A DNA stretch of 64,000 bases from Linum tenue (lineage: Eukaryota > Streptophyta > Magnoliopsida > Malpighiales > Linaceae), in contig CAMGYJ010000007.1 of assembly GCA_946122785.1 (NCBI GenBank), positions 35,551,587 to 35,615,586 on the forward strand. The letters run 5' to 3'. The notes under the pieces were generated by a model that was given only the letters and a program-made list of their open reading frames with translations, had not been told where the DNA came from and did not search any database. Both the position numbers and the translations under genes were made by a program. Of this stretch, positions 46,101-56,077 are shown in pieces. Within the stretch, counting starts at the first letter, position 1. Every line of letters begins with the position of its first letter.

Positions 46101-46370
46101 AGTCATAAAACATATCAAATTTTTAAGTCTACAAACAACTACAAACATAAAAATCCACCATTTGGAGGTTGCAATTATAGTATTTCAGTTTTTCGGTCAG
46201 AAATTCGGTTCGGTTGTAAGAATCCTGATTTCCGAAATATCCATATTTTCCTTCCGAATTCCAAACCGAATAGCATTATTTCGGTTTTGGTTCGGTTTTG
46301 GTCCGGTTCGGGTTTACCGAACCGTTTGCCCACCCCTACCTGAGAACATGTCCAAAAAGGATAATGTCTC
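43180..46370 (-). pseudogene. Ty3/Gypsy pol remnant: reverse transcriptase, RNase H, archaeal-type RNase H, integrase
   Basis: Reading the minus strand, RT starts abruptly at ETLSFLDMFSGYH, with the hAT MITE inserted in that motif. It continues with MTPFGNFCYAGMPFGL (about 45,770-45,730). The active-site box reads YVDE near 45,645, where YVDD is expected. The RNase H region (YYTSRTLSNAETRYSPLEK near 45,160-45,110) follows, then a second, archaeal-type RNase H (NNASEYEAILAGL near 44,730-44,700, ADALSKLA near 44,500), whose first acidic residue appears changed (VHVEGASS). Integrase motifs come next (QANGQVEATNKVI near 43,700; LWAHRTT near 43,600) and a C-terminal region to about 43,180. Many stops and frameshifts are present. 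Confidence 0.88.
45826..46338. mobile_element. hAT-type MITE in the retrotransposon RT domain
   Basis: The 513-bp element has GGGTGTGCATCCGGTCGG at its left end and the inverse GGGGTGGGCAAACGGTTCGG at its right. The perfect 8-bp duplication CCTGAGAA flanks it (45818-45825 and 46339-46346). Excising it with one duplication copy rejoins the RT motif FLDMFSGYH without a frame change. Confidence 0.93.
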
Positions 46371-46629
46371 TAGGGTATGATGTGGTCTACAAGTGAGACA
46401 TGATGGGCTATCAGTAAAACCTTGCCACCTTGTCCGCGAGTAAAACTGTTACTCCTGTACCAACTTCGGCGTGAGAGGACACACTAGCGAGGGAGGTATT
46501 ATGGTGCTCGCGGCTGCTTACGTACTCGCGGATAAGGGTTGATCGCCTCTTGCCTTAGTATTTCGCATCCCTTCTCATGGCAGTCGATGTTATTAATGGC
46601 TCGACCTGACCCAATCCATGCCCCCAACA
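46371..46629 (-). repeat. 5' LTR (right), truncated to its U3 part
   Basis: This 259-bp segment matches 39,725-39,993 of the other LTR and ends in the intact terminus CCAACA before the GAAGG duplication. It joins RT coding sequence at the word CTAGGGTATGATG, which is the deletion breakpoint. Confidence 0.88.
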
Positions 46630-46648
46630 GAAGGTAACTATATTATTT

Positions 46649-48113
46649 GGGTAAATTGCAAGGTTGGTCATTAAAAGTGCTAAAAAGTTCACATTTGATC
46701 ACTAAAAGTATTTTATTTCATTCGTGGTCACTGAAAGTGGTTAAATATTTCACATTTCGTCACTCTCCGTTAGGCTCCGTTGGCCTCCATTAACACCGTC
46801 AGTATTTTGCTGACGTGGCTAACAGAAGTGTCTAATCAGCCAAATTTAATCTGCCACATCATAAAATAAAACCCCTACCTGTCACTTCAAAAATCCCAAC
46901 CCATAACCCAACCTTCTTGTTTGACCCACCCGACCTAAAAATTGAGTTAATCAACAACTCTGCTTTCTTCCTTGGGACGATCGAAGAGGCACAGGAAATG
47001 AAGGAAAACGAGATGGCGGTGAAGATGAAGGATGTGTTGTGTCCATGGAGATCATATAATACCCTCCTTGCCTGCAACCGGAGCAGGTGTTGGGATTCAC
47101 CCCACACTCCGATGCCACTTGCATCACCATTCCCAGCCAAGTCAACGGCGTCGAGGGTTCGCAGGTGAAGACGAGAGGATGCAGAGGAGGAATCTCTACC
47201 GTCCTGCCGCCGCCTCCGTCGCCGCTCTCGTCCGACTTTGATCTCTTCTATTATCCTCAATTTCCCTGTCCATCGCTGAAAGCAAAAACCTTGCAATGCG
47301 CGTTGTTAGACGCCATTTGATACCCTCCAAAGTGAGAAGCAAGTTAACTAGTGACAAAGATTGCAACAAAAAACCCCACTGTCCGATCCAAACTTTCACT
47401 TTCAACTTCAATAGAAATCCCCTCCCAGCCAAATTGAATCCTAAAACCCCCCCACCCTTTATGAAAACCTAGAAAACAAAATCCTAAATCATAAAGCGCA
47501 GCCACCGAACCAACGAACCACACCAACCCCGTTGAAATACAGAACCCTTAAGGATTTAAAACCCACAGTCGGCTTCTTCATCATCTCGCGGGGTGGGTTC
47601 TTGCGGCGACGCCCACTTCATACCCAAGCGTCGATACCAATCTCTAATACCCAATGTGAGAGGAACAACTAAGCATTGGTTGGTGTTGTATGCAAATGTT
47701 GGTGGGTTCTATCATGTGTCTCTACCTAGTCGAAGAATCTGAGAACACAGACGGGGAGATTGGGAAAAGGGGGTCACCGTTTCTATCTTGAAGCTGTGGT
47801 AGGGATGACTTTTGGGTGGGAAAAGGGGGTCATGAGTTTGATTGGTCAAAAGAGAAAGGTAGGGCTTGGGTTAGGATTTCTGATGTGCGGGTCGCGTTTT
47901 ATGATGTGACAGTTTTAATTAAGCTGATTAGGCACTTCTGTTAGCCACGTCAGCAAAAAATTGACGGTGTTAACGGAGGCGAACAAAAACTTACGGAGAG
48001 TGACCAAACGTGAAACATTAACTACTTCCAGTGACCATTAATGAAATAAAATACTTTTAATGACCAAACATAAATTTTTTAGTACTTTCAGTGACCATCC
48101 TTGCAATTTACCC
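46649..48113. mobile_element. Long-TIR Mutator-like non-autonomous element, possibly carrying captured sequence
   Basis: The left end begins GGGTAAATTGCAAGGTTGGT and the right end is its near inverse (ending CCTTGCAATTTACCC). The inverted similarity continues for about 200 bp, through GACGTGGCTAACAGAAGTG. A perfect 10-bp duplication TATATTATTT flanks it (46639-46648 and 48114-48123). The interior (46,860-47,900) is less AT-rich and has open frames on both strands, for example 46,859-47,296 minus with 145 codons. I recognise no protein, but the composition could reflect captured gene fragments, as in Pack-MULEs. Confidence 0.9.
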
Positions 48114-48123
48114 TATATTATTT

Positions 48124-48840
48124 TATCAATCGTGTTCCCCTAGGTAAAACGTTCACCGAAAACACTCTATAGCTTCCAAAATGCATGTGTAAGTCAAAGA
48201 TAAGTCATTCAGTTCACCATTTATTAGAAACTACTTTCTTTCCTTTTTATTAATAGTGAACATGTCATTTGATAAAAATTTAAAAATTTCATTGTTATCA
48301 ACAATCACAATTACCAACACAAACACAATGAAAATTTTAAAATATTTTTCAAAAATTCGAAGAGGTAAAACTTAAAAGCTTGTTTAAGAAAAACTTAAAA
48401 TATTTATTTAAGAGTTAGAACGTATTTGAAATATAGATTATAGATAGAAATTTAGACATTAATTTTCCAGACCACCCGAAATAAATTTAACATAATCGCC
48501 CAACTAATGTGACATTGTCAATACGCAACACTGCGTGGACCACCTTATTAAATTCAGCCCGAAATAAATTTAACATAACCACCTTATTAGCCGCGAAACT
48601 ACGTATTCTCGTTCTTTAGAAATAATTTAAATAAAAAGACTTGGATTTTTGGGGGCGCGTGCTTTGCCTATTTCCCAGACTTTCTCATTTCATTTACCTT
48701 CGTTTTTTCTTTTACATTTTTGCTTCGGTAATCTTTTTGCCCACTCGTATTTCTTTCTTCCCCTTCCCTTTTCTTTCCAACCGGGCGTTCCTCGGCCAGC
48801 CGTTTCTCTCCCACCAATACGATACAACTTTCTTTAACGA
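48124..48840 (+). promoter_or_regulatory. Upstream region of the RING-H2 gene
   Basis: The first 400 bp are AT-rich and featureless. From about 48,640 the sequence becomes pyrimidine-rich (TTTCTTCCCCTTCCC), typical of a plant 5' UTR, and leads into the ATG at 48841. I could not fix a TATA box; AAATAAAAAGAC near 48,627 is a weak candidate. Confidence 0.4.
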
Positions 48841-50007
48841 ATGGCCGAAACCCCGTCTCCCTCCTCCGCCGCCGCCGGCACCGACGGTTCCTCTCAGTAC
48901 TGGTGCTACCACTGCGAGAAGCGGGTCTCCGTTGAGACCGTCGCCAACCTCCCCGACGTCATCTGCCTCGACTGCAAGAATGGCTTCGTCGAATCCATCC
49001 CCGCCGGCCCTTCCACACCGCCGTCCATCTCCGCCACTCCTTCCTTGATCTCCGATCCTTCTGAAGAAACCTTCGGATCTCAGTTCCTCCAAATGCTTCG
49101 CATAATCGCGCAAGCCGCTCGCGAGGAGGAGGACGACGACGAAGCGCCGCCGCATCTTCCTCCTCCCCCGCCTTCGCACCACCGCCGCGACGCTCCTCAA
49201 TCGGAGGACGATTTCCTCCGAATCGACCTCGATGGATGGGACAACGGAGGAGACGAGGCCGAGGATGGAGAAGAAGGCGAAGAGGAGGAAGAGGACGATG
49301 ATGTCGAGGAAGAAGACGAAGTGAATTCGAACGCGGACGGGAACGAGAACGAGGGAGAGAATCGGGGCGAAGTCGAGCGAGGAGATGGAGACGATCGATC
49401 TGATAGGGACGTCGACGTTGACGACGAGGAAGATCGGAGGAGGCGCCGCGAAATTCTCCGCCTTCGAATCCGCGATTTCGCGACCAGAACCAGGACAGGG
49501 AGGAACCGGATTTTGGATTGGGCTGAGATCCTGATGGGACTGGAGGATAACTCGATCGAATTCCGCCTCGAAGTCCCTGAGTCAGATAGATACATAGGCA
49601 ATCCAGAGGATTACGTCGATGCGGCTGGTTACGAGGCGCTGCTGCAGAACCTAGCCGACAGCGACGGCGGAAGGAAAGGCGCTCCTCCGGCGTCGAAATC
49701 AGCCGTGTCTGCTTTACCGGCGATTGAGGTAACATCTGAGGGGGAGACTTCGGTTTGCGCTGTTTGTAAAGATATGGTCAATGTTGGTGAGAAGGAAACG
49801 AAGTTGCCGTGTGGCCATGGGTACCATGGAGACTGCATTGTGCCATGGCTGGGGTCGAGGAACTCTTGCCCGATTTGTAGGTTTGAACTGCCAACTGATG
49901 ATACAGAGTACGAGGAGGAGAAGAGGAAGAAAGGGGTAGCTGCTGCCTCTGGTGGCTGGAGAGCTTCGGCTTCTGGTGGTGGAGATAGTTCAGGTTCCTC
50001 AATTTGA
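48841..50007 (+). CDS. RING-H2 E3 ubiquitin ligase with N-terminal zinc ribbon (388 aa, intronless)
   Basis: Proteins with this layout transfer ubiquitin from an E2 enzyme to substrates. The N-terminal zinc ribbon uses two Cys pairs, WCYHC (22, 25) and CLDC (42, 45), as in the plant family that includes RHC1A- and CIP8-like ligases. A long acidic, low-complexity segment occupies about residues 135-205. The RING-H2 domain is complete: C306, C309, C324, H326, H329, C332, C343 and C346, with the E2-contacting Trp at 336 and Pro at 344. A basic patch EEEKRKK and a Ser/Gly-rich tail follow. The start is the first ATG after a pyrimidine-rich leader, and the frame is unbroken. Single-exon structure is common in this family. 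Substrate and exact orthologue cannot be told from sequence alone. Confidence 0.95.
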   Translation: MAETPSPSSAAAGTDGSSQYWCYHCEKRVSVETVANLPDVICLDCKNGFVESIPAGPSTPPSISATPSLISDPSEETFGSQFLQMLRIIAQAAREEEDDDEAPPHLPPPPPSHHRRDAPQSEDDFLRIDLDGWDNGGDEAEDGEEGEEEEEDDDVEEEDEVNSNADGNENEGENRGEVERGDGDDRSDRDVDVDDEEDRRRRREILRLRIRDFATRTRTGRNRILDWAEILMGLEDNSIEFRLEVPESDRYIGNPEDYVDAAGYEALLQNLADSDGGRKGAPPASKSAVSALPAIEVTSEGETSVCAVCKDMVNVGEKETKLPCGHGYHGDCIVPWLGSRNSCPICRFELPTDDTEYEEEKRKKGVAAASGGWRASASGGGDSSGSSI

Positions 50008-52071
50008 TTGAGAAGTTGGTAAATGCTTTGCTTTCGAAGTCTCCTCCCTCCACCTTTTGTTTGTATGTAGTCTTGCAATGTTCTTGAAAACTCATGTTTG
50101 ACGTTGATTTGCTTGTATGGATTAGAATCGAATGGGATGTGTTTTCCATTTGTCGTCCGGAATGTATATATACAAAGGGCAGGTTAGCTCAATCATGTGA
50201 GAATAGCCATTCTCTTCACATGGAAAAGCTCTTAGCATGTGGTGGCATTGCTGCTTGCTTCCTACTTCCTCTCTCAATCAAGTAAAGTTTGCAAGTTCTG
50301 TATTTGCATGAATAATATCTTGGCCATTGGGGTATATCAGTGGTATATGCATATCTTGTTTCTAGTTGGCTTCCCTTGTTGTCTTACATCAAGGCGCTGT
50401 CATATGATTTTGGTGGAGATTATGGAAGATGGGTCATGAAAGGTTGTTTGTAATTGATTTGTATATGCAGGCTGTTTGGTTTTGTAGATTCTAGGTATCT
50501 ACAGTCACTTTCTCTTGGTAGTCTATATTTGTAGTCTCAAGGGAATCAATTGGGAGGTGGAAGGGGGTACCTTTAAGCTGACAATCTCCACGAACACGAT
50601 TAGGATTCCAGAATTATGCTAATCGAACCGGGGTGGTTATATGATTGTATCATTGTTACATACATATCTTGTTTCTAGTTGACTTGCATTAAAGAGTGGG
50701 GTGGGGGTATGCTTAATGAAGCTGATCATCTTCATAGACACAATTTGAATGCTGTGAGTATGCATGTTGTCATGTTACTTATCATGATTTAAGTTCATTT
50801 CTGTTGCAATCTACTCATCTGCTGCCTTCTTCAAGTATCTGTATCAGCACTCTTTTTCCCACTGCTTCCAGTTCCACCACTCTATCGCTTCGCTTCTTTC
50901 AGTTGCCTGATCCTGCATACTTCTAGTCATGTCAACCCTAACTCTTACACTGGAATGCATGCCTTCCATCACGAACATGCTCATTCAGAACATTCCCAGT
51001 AGCCCTAAGTTACTGTTCTCGTCATTTAACCATGCTCATCCGTTCATCTAGCTATTGTTGCTGCTTTACAAACTCCTGGAGGCATTTCAAAACGGGGTTC
51101 GCTAGGTTTCTGCATTTGGTTTCTTCAGAAAGTTAGCATTCCTCCCATCTCTTCACTCACAACATCTCTTGATATCGGTGTTGAATGCATGACTTTCGAA
51201 CAATTGTGCCCGGCCTTTATCCAGGAAGCCTAAAGATTACAGATTCTATGTTGGGTGTGTCTACTGTGTTGCAGGGGTGAGTCTGTCTGTTATACTGTTG
51301 ATTAGTCTCTCATGGTCTCCATAGCAGACTTTGAACTTGAGAAATTAATGGGAGCTTTGATGGAATGGGATGAGTAGGTAGGTGGCTTAGCATTCCTCCA
51401 TATCTGCAACTTTCTAAGGATTTTTTTCTGGTCAAAGTTGAGGGGCTGTTCTGGATGAGAAGCAAAGTTTAGGTGGCAGAACTAGAGTTAGTCATAGTTT
51501 GGTCCTCTCTCGATTATATTATTTTGTTCTGACGTTCCGAACAAAGTGTCAGAGCCTCTCACTCCTATTAAAAATATGAACAAAGTATCAGAGTGTAGAA
51601 AATAACAAGATTCTTTTGGCTGAACTCCTGTGCTGGCTTCTGCTTGGTTTTATAATTCTGGGGGAGTTGGTCTCTCTTGCATTGCAAGCAAACAATAACG
51701 TCTTGGTCAGGCTGTAGTGTGCCAACATAGAGAAAACTATGTCAGAGTATTCTGTTTTGGTTTATCTTCAATTAGGTCTCATGTTCTTGGACTTCTTTCC
51801 AAGTGTATAGTAACTTGACCTGTCTAAAGTGTGGTTTATCTTCAATTTGGTCTCATCCACTTGTATTGCTCCCCTCTTTGGCTCTCCAGCTAACTCTAAT
51901 TGATAGGCAAACCATGATTTCATTTTCATCTACTACTTTTGATGGATTTCAATCCAACATTTATCGCATTCCTTCTTATTCCCCACTATATTGTTCGTCT
52001 TGGTTCCATCTATGCTCCTTTAACCTCTCTCTTTCCATCTTCACTCCTAACCTATCTCAAATACCCGATGC
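50008..52071. other. 3' UTR of the RING gene followed by intergenic sequence
   Basis: The first few hundred bases should be the 3' UTR. A short imperfect hairpin, CATGTGAGAAT with ATTCTCTTCACATG, lies at about 50,194-50,223. The rest is unstructured, T-rich, low-repeat sequence without a coding motif; 50,820-51,250 has somewhat lower AT content but no consistent frame. Confidence 0.45.
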
Positions 52072-52384
52072 TAGGGGTGTCGGTTCGGGTAACCAAACCC
52101 AAAAATCATAAAACCCAAAACAAGCCAAAACTTGCAAAACCTGAACCGAAACCTCCCTTATCGGGTTAAGGTCGTTTGCAGCAAACTCGGAACCCGAATA
52201 CATTTCTCTCAAACCTAAATAGCGAGCTCATACTCCCTTATTGAGTTTTTCGGGTCCTTAGTTCGTGTTACAGCAAAACTGAAATCGATAAATAACACAT
52301 TAGGGTTGAAACTGAAAACCAAACCCAAAAAACACCCTTATTGGTTTGGGTTCGGTTCAACTCTAAATCGATTTGACACCACTA
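52072..52384. mobile_element. Short hAT-type MITE
   Basis: The 313-bp unit begins TAGGGGTGTCGG and ends with GACACCACTA, the inverse of TAGTGGTGTC. The flanking 8-mers CCCGATGC (52064-52071) and ACCGACGC (52385-52392) agree at 6 of 8, so the insertion is older than its relatives. Internal words GGTTCGGG and AACCCAAA recur in both orientations. Confidence 0.78.
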
Positions 52385-52392
52385 ACCGACGC

Positions 52393-54082
52393 CCCCTCCT
52401 TCATTCATGTATCCTCGTCAAAATTTTACGTCATTGTCTAAGGCGCTAAGGTCTAGAAACCATATCAGTGACATCCAAACTTTGAGTTTTTCATCCTCTC
52501 ATCAAGTTTTTTTGAAAGGCCCCCCTTTCGTTCATTTAGAATAATAATAATATTAATAATTGTGAACAATGTTCGTAAATGTGCTATGCATAAGATGGGG
52601 TGTACTTAATGCCTAGCTCCCTTAGGCGTTAGACCACCAAGCAAACGAAGGTTCGAGTTCTCACAAACAAGCAAACGAATTTAAAACGCACAGGATACCA
52701 CTAAATTATACCCGGGTACTACTAAATTAAACCCGGGTACCACTAAAATATACCACTTATCATACCACTGAGCTTTATTATATGTGCACTCGGTGCCATT
52801 TAAATTTATTATTAATGCATTCCTTTAAAGTTACAGAATATGTTTGAAATATTCCGTTTTCTAAATTTTATAATTAGTCCTCCTACTTTTCTTATTGTAA
52901 AAAATCATTTGGACTTATGAAAAACATCATCTTTTATTGTCTAGTTGAAATCCTCTTTTGAATACTTGATACCAAAATAATTTTTAGAATAAATTATCAT
53001 TATCATTATTTTCAATTATCATTATTTCTTATACTAATTGAATTATTCACTGAAGCAAATATCCTATGAATTTTGCTTAGTTGGAATTTATTTATTACTC
53101 GGTTATTTTCCATCTTTTTTTTCTAATTTTTTCAATCACTGGAATATGTTTAATTCTTTCTGATTGTGTTCCATTTATCCTTCTTTGATCTTGATGTATT
53201 GATGATCGATTATATTCTATTTTAACTAGTGGTTTAAATAGATATTCTAATATTGATTTTAAATATTTATTATATATTCTAGTATATTTATTATTCATCT
53301 TGATATTCTAGTATATTTGTTATATATTAGTATATTTATTAATTTATCTATTTTATTGAAACTTTTTGATTAGCCAGTAATATCATATTTAATTTTTTTC
53401 TAATTTCTATATGAGATAAAACTTGTTGAAATATAGTTTTGGATGTTTTTATAAGTTTTGGGTAGCAAAAAGTAATTAAAAGTTTGGGTTGAATGGAAAA
53501 CTAGACAGATGCACATTTTGATGACTTTAATGGTATCTCACGCCCTATTCAAATTTAAATAATATGTATATCTTTATTCTCAAATTTAAGTGGTAATCAA
53601 AATATTTTATCGAGTTTTCTTCGATAATTGTCCTCTGCTTTTCAGTCAACCATAGTGTTGCGATATGGCCGCTTCAGCTTATTCCTCATACCAGTTATTT
53701 TCAATGGATGAATGTTGCAATTTTTGCTTCTGAATTCTAACCCATATCTCAACATCACTGAAACACATTATAGACTCTTTTTGTCATTTTATAATAAGCA
53801 ACTGGAAATAAAAATGCCTAGACCCACCATTGAGCACCTTCTACAAAAAAACCGGAAAAGCGAAAATGCACGTTTCCACAATATGAACATCAAAATCTTC
53901 TACTGACTTCCATGCTGAAGGTCTGTTCATGGGTTTATGTTGCTTTGCATCACCTCCTAAGGCTCAAGATCTTCAATCACGTTTTCTACCACAACATCAA
54001 CATCACTCTGGTCGAACTTGACAATGTTGTTCGTTTTTCTTACTAGCATAGGGCTCGACCCGTTGGCCGGAAGAATTTTGTC
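52393..54082. other. Very AT-rich spacer, with a possible SINE-like relic near 52,610-52,680
   Basis: Around 52,612 the words TAGCTCCCTTAGGCG and, 39 bp later, GGTTCGAGTTC recall the A and B boxes of a tRNA-derived RNA polymerase III promoter, but the fit is imperfect and no tail is obvious. Nearby, CCGGGTACYACTAAA-like words repeat three times at 52,695-52,755. The remainder is AT-rich with no coding motif. Confidence 0.35.
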
Positions 54083-54416
54083 TAGAGGTGGTTATACGGT
54101 ACGGTCCGGTTTTAGTTCGGTCTTTTCGATAATATAAGGACCAAAGATTGGAGTGAATACAGTCTGGTCTTGATTTTAGATTGAGGTTGTGGGGATTTGA
54201 GTGGCTAAGCCTCAAAGGGTGAGGAGTTGGTTAAGTTTTGGGTGTTGGGCTCTCTTATCAAGTTTTCCATCTAGTCCCAAACAGTTTTTTACCTCAAATC
54301 TAAGCCTGAAGATGGGATTGGATTGTTTGCTATCCGGTTCCAGTCCGATTCCGGTCCGAGTTATACGGTCCAGTTTCGGGTAAAACCAAATAGCCCGAAC
54401 CAAATAGCCAGCCCTA
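54083..54416. mobile_element. hAT-type MITE (334 bp)
   Basis: The ends TAGAGGTGGTTATACGG and the inverse of the right end (TAGGGCTGGCTATTTGG) pair, and a perfect 8-bp duplication ATTTTGTC flanks the unit (54075-54082 and 54417-54424). It is a member of the TAGGGGTG-type group found repeatedly in this window. Confidence 0.9.
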
Positions 54417-54607
54417 ATTTTGTCGAGGGATATGATATATAATAATGAATATAATAGATGATTTGAAATGAATGAAATGATTGTTTTATACCTTAATTAT
54501 GCACATAATATTTTTGAAAGTGATCCAACTATGCATAATATGTTTAAACTTTAGACCTCCATGAAAAGAGAAAAAAATATAATATAAGCATCACATATAA
54601 TTATTGA

Positions 54608-54631
54608 ATATATATATATATATATATATAT
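54608..54631. repeat. (TA)n microsatellite
   Basis: An alternating TA run of about 24 bp lies immediately before the first copy of the 56-bp direct repeat. Confidence 0.9.
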
Positions 54632-54900
54632 GATAACAACTAATTAGCGGATTACTCTAAGCCCTAGACCTCCAATTTTGAGTTCTAGTGTACTCACAAA
54701 AATGAGTGCGTTCAGTGCACCCAACTCAAAAGCTAGTATTAAGGTGTCGAATTTTGAATTTTAATTTGTAGAATTAGTTTAATATGATGATATAACATAT
54801 GATAACAACTAATTAGCGGATTACTCTAAGCCCTAGACCTCCAATTTTGAGTTCTATCCCTAAACCCCAAATCCTAAACCCTAACCCTAACCCTAAATCC
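54632..54900. repeat. 56-bp direct repeat (two copies, 169 bp apart) ending in a telomere-like CCCTAAA run
   Basis: The 56 bases at 54632-54687 recur identically at 54801-54856. The second copy runs into CCCTAAACCCCAAATCC and then ACCCTAACCCTAACCC at about 54,858-54,900, which resembles the plant telomere unit CCCTAAA but is degenerate. Direct-repeat words GAGTGCRYTSARTGCACCC occur at 54,702 and 55,028, suggesting one larger unclassified repeat unit from about 54,632 to 55,080. Confidence 0.75.
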
Positions 54901-55234
54901 TTCAAATTAAAGTAAATTTTTAATGGTTTTTGTGCAAATTCATGTGCGTTATTGTTCATCACATTATAAGTGATGATTGACATCATTTTGACATAAATCG
55001 CATGTTTAAAATGACGGTTATGAAGTGAGTGCACTGAATGCACCCAAAAAAGTGAGTGCACCGAATACGCCACCATATATATATATAACAAACTGTCATT
55101 CATTACTTAATCTAGACAATAAATAAAAGCCAAATGAGAAAATTTGAAGCCCCATTTCAAATTTCTTTCATCCAGAGTGAAAGTAGGAAGGACATTTTGG
55201 TCTTCACAATTACTTTTTTTCAATCATTAAAAAG

Positions 55235-55312
55235 ACACTCACTAGGATTCGAACCATGAGCACTTTAAAAAAAAGCAAAGATCATAACCAATCACACTAA
55301 GGACGTTTGTTG
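55235..55312 (-). repeat. tRNA-derived SINE-like relic
   Basis: On the minus strand the sequence shows TTAGTGTGATTGGTTATGA (A-box-like) and about 30 bp later GGTTCGAATCC (a perfect B-box core), the arrangement of a tRNA-type polymerase III promoter. The intervening poly-T/A tract and the lack of a foldable anticodon arm argue against a functional tRNA gene. Confidence 0.4.
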
Positions 55313-55330
55313 TATCTTTTAAAACTAAAA

Positions 55331-56077
55331 ACATATAATCGCAGAGAGGAAAAAACTCTTCCCCCATTTCAAATTCCCTCCTCCAGGAGCGTTTGTAGAA
55401 AGGGTAGAATGGGAAGTGTTAATTTTTTCTTTTTTTTCTTTGGAACGGGCCAACTTACTGTACACATGAGGATTTAAACGGGTCCAGGAGTGTCAATTTT
55501 TTTCTTTAAGTCCTTTTATTTCTCCGTGGTGGTAAAATATATATGAAAAGGAAAAAACAATACTCCTTTTTATTGCTAAAAAGAAAAATATTTAACAATA
55601 AACTAATGCATGGATTCTAATGGGCTAACCGCTAATCATAAAATAGAAGAGTTGAATGGACCTGACCTACACGGGATTAGCCCATCAAGTAAAACAAATG
55701 AACATATAATCGCAGAGAGGAAAAAACTCTTCCCCCATTTCAAATTCCCTCCTCCAGGAGCGTTTGTAGAAAGGGTAGAATGGGAAGTGTTAATTTTTTC
55801 TTTTTTTTCTTTGGAACGGGCCAACTTACTGTACACATGAGGATTTAAACGGGTCCAGGAGTGTCAATTTTTTTCTTTAAGTCCTTTTATTTCTCCGTGG
55901 TGGTAAAATATATATGAAAAGGAAAAAACAATACTTCTTTTTATTGCTAAAAAGAAAAATATTTCACAATAAACTAATGCATGGATTCTAATGGGCTAAC
56001 CGCTAATCATAAAATAGAAGAGTTGAATGGACCTGACCTACACGGGATTAGCCCATCAAGTAAAACAAATGAACATA
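55331..56077. repeat. Recent 371-bp tandem duplication
   Basis: Position 55331 onward repeats at 55702 onward with a period of 371 bp, and the two copies are nearly identical; I noticed only a few substitutions (for example CTCC to CTTC). The copies meet at the short shared word ACATA, which fits duplication by microhomology or slippage. Each copy contains an identical short open stretch beginning ATGGATTCTAATGGGC that goes nowhere recognisable. A degenerate relative of the first 60 bp occurs upstream at 55,150-55,200. Confidence 0.93.

Larger units (their letters stand above)
39448..46629 (-). mobile_element. Ty3/Gypsy LTR retrotransposon resembling the Tat lineage, internally deleted
   Basis: The element has LTR sequence in direct orientation at both ends, and both flanks carry the 5-bp duplication GAAGG (39443-39447 and 46630-46634). 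The pol domains read on the minus strand, so the right end is 5'. The left LTR is complete; the right one keeps only its outer 259 bp. A deletion runs from inside the 5' LTR into the RT domain, removing R, U5, the primer-binding site, gag, protease and the start of RT. The extra archaeal-type RNase H and an antisense gene beside the 3' LTR point to the Tat lineage. A hAT MITE sits at 45,826-46,338. Confidence 0.88.

Noticed and set aside
48959..49735. 258-codon minus-strand ORF and others opposite the RING gene.
   Set aside because: They are shadows of the acidic, codon-biased coding strand, giving Arg/Ser-rich low complexity with no conserved motif.
50194..50223. Hairpin in the RING gene 3' region as a candidate microRNA precursor.
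   Set aside because: The arms are only about 11-14 bp, too short for a plant pre-miRNA stem.
55235..55312. Possible tRNA gene (B-box GGTTCGAATCC on the minus strand).
   Set aside because: There is no acceptor stem or anticodon arm and the A-box is degenerate; a SINE-like relic is more plausible.
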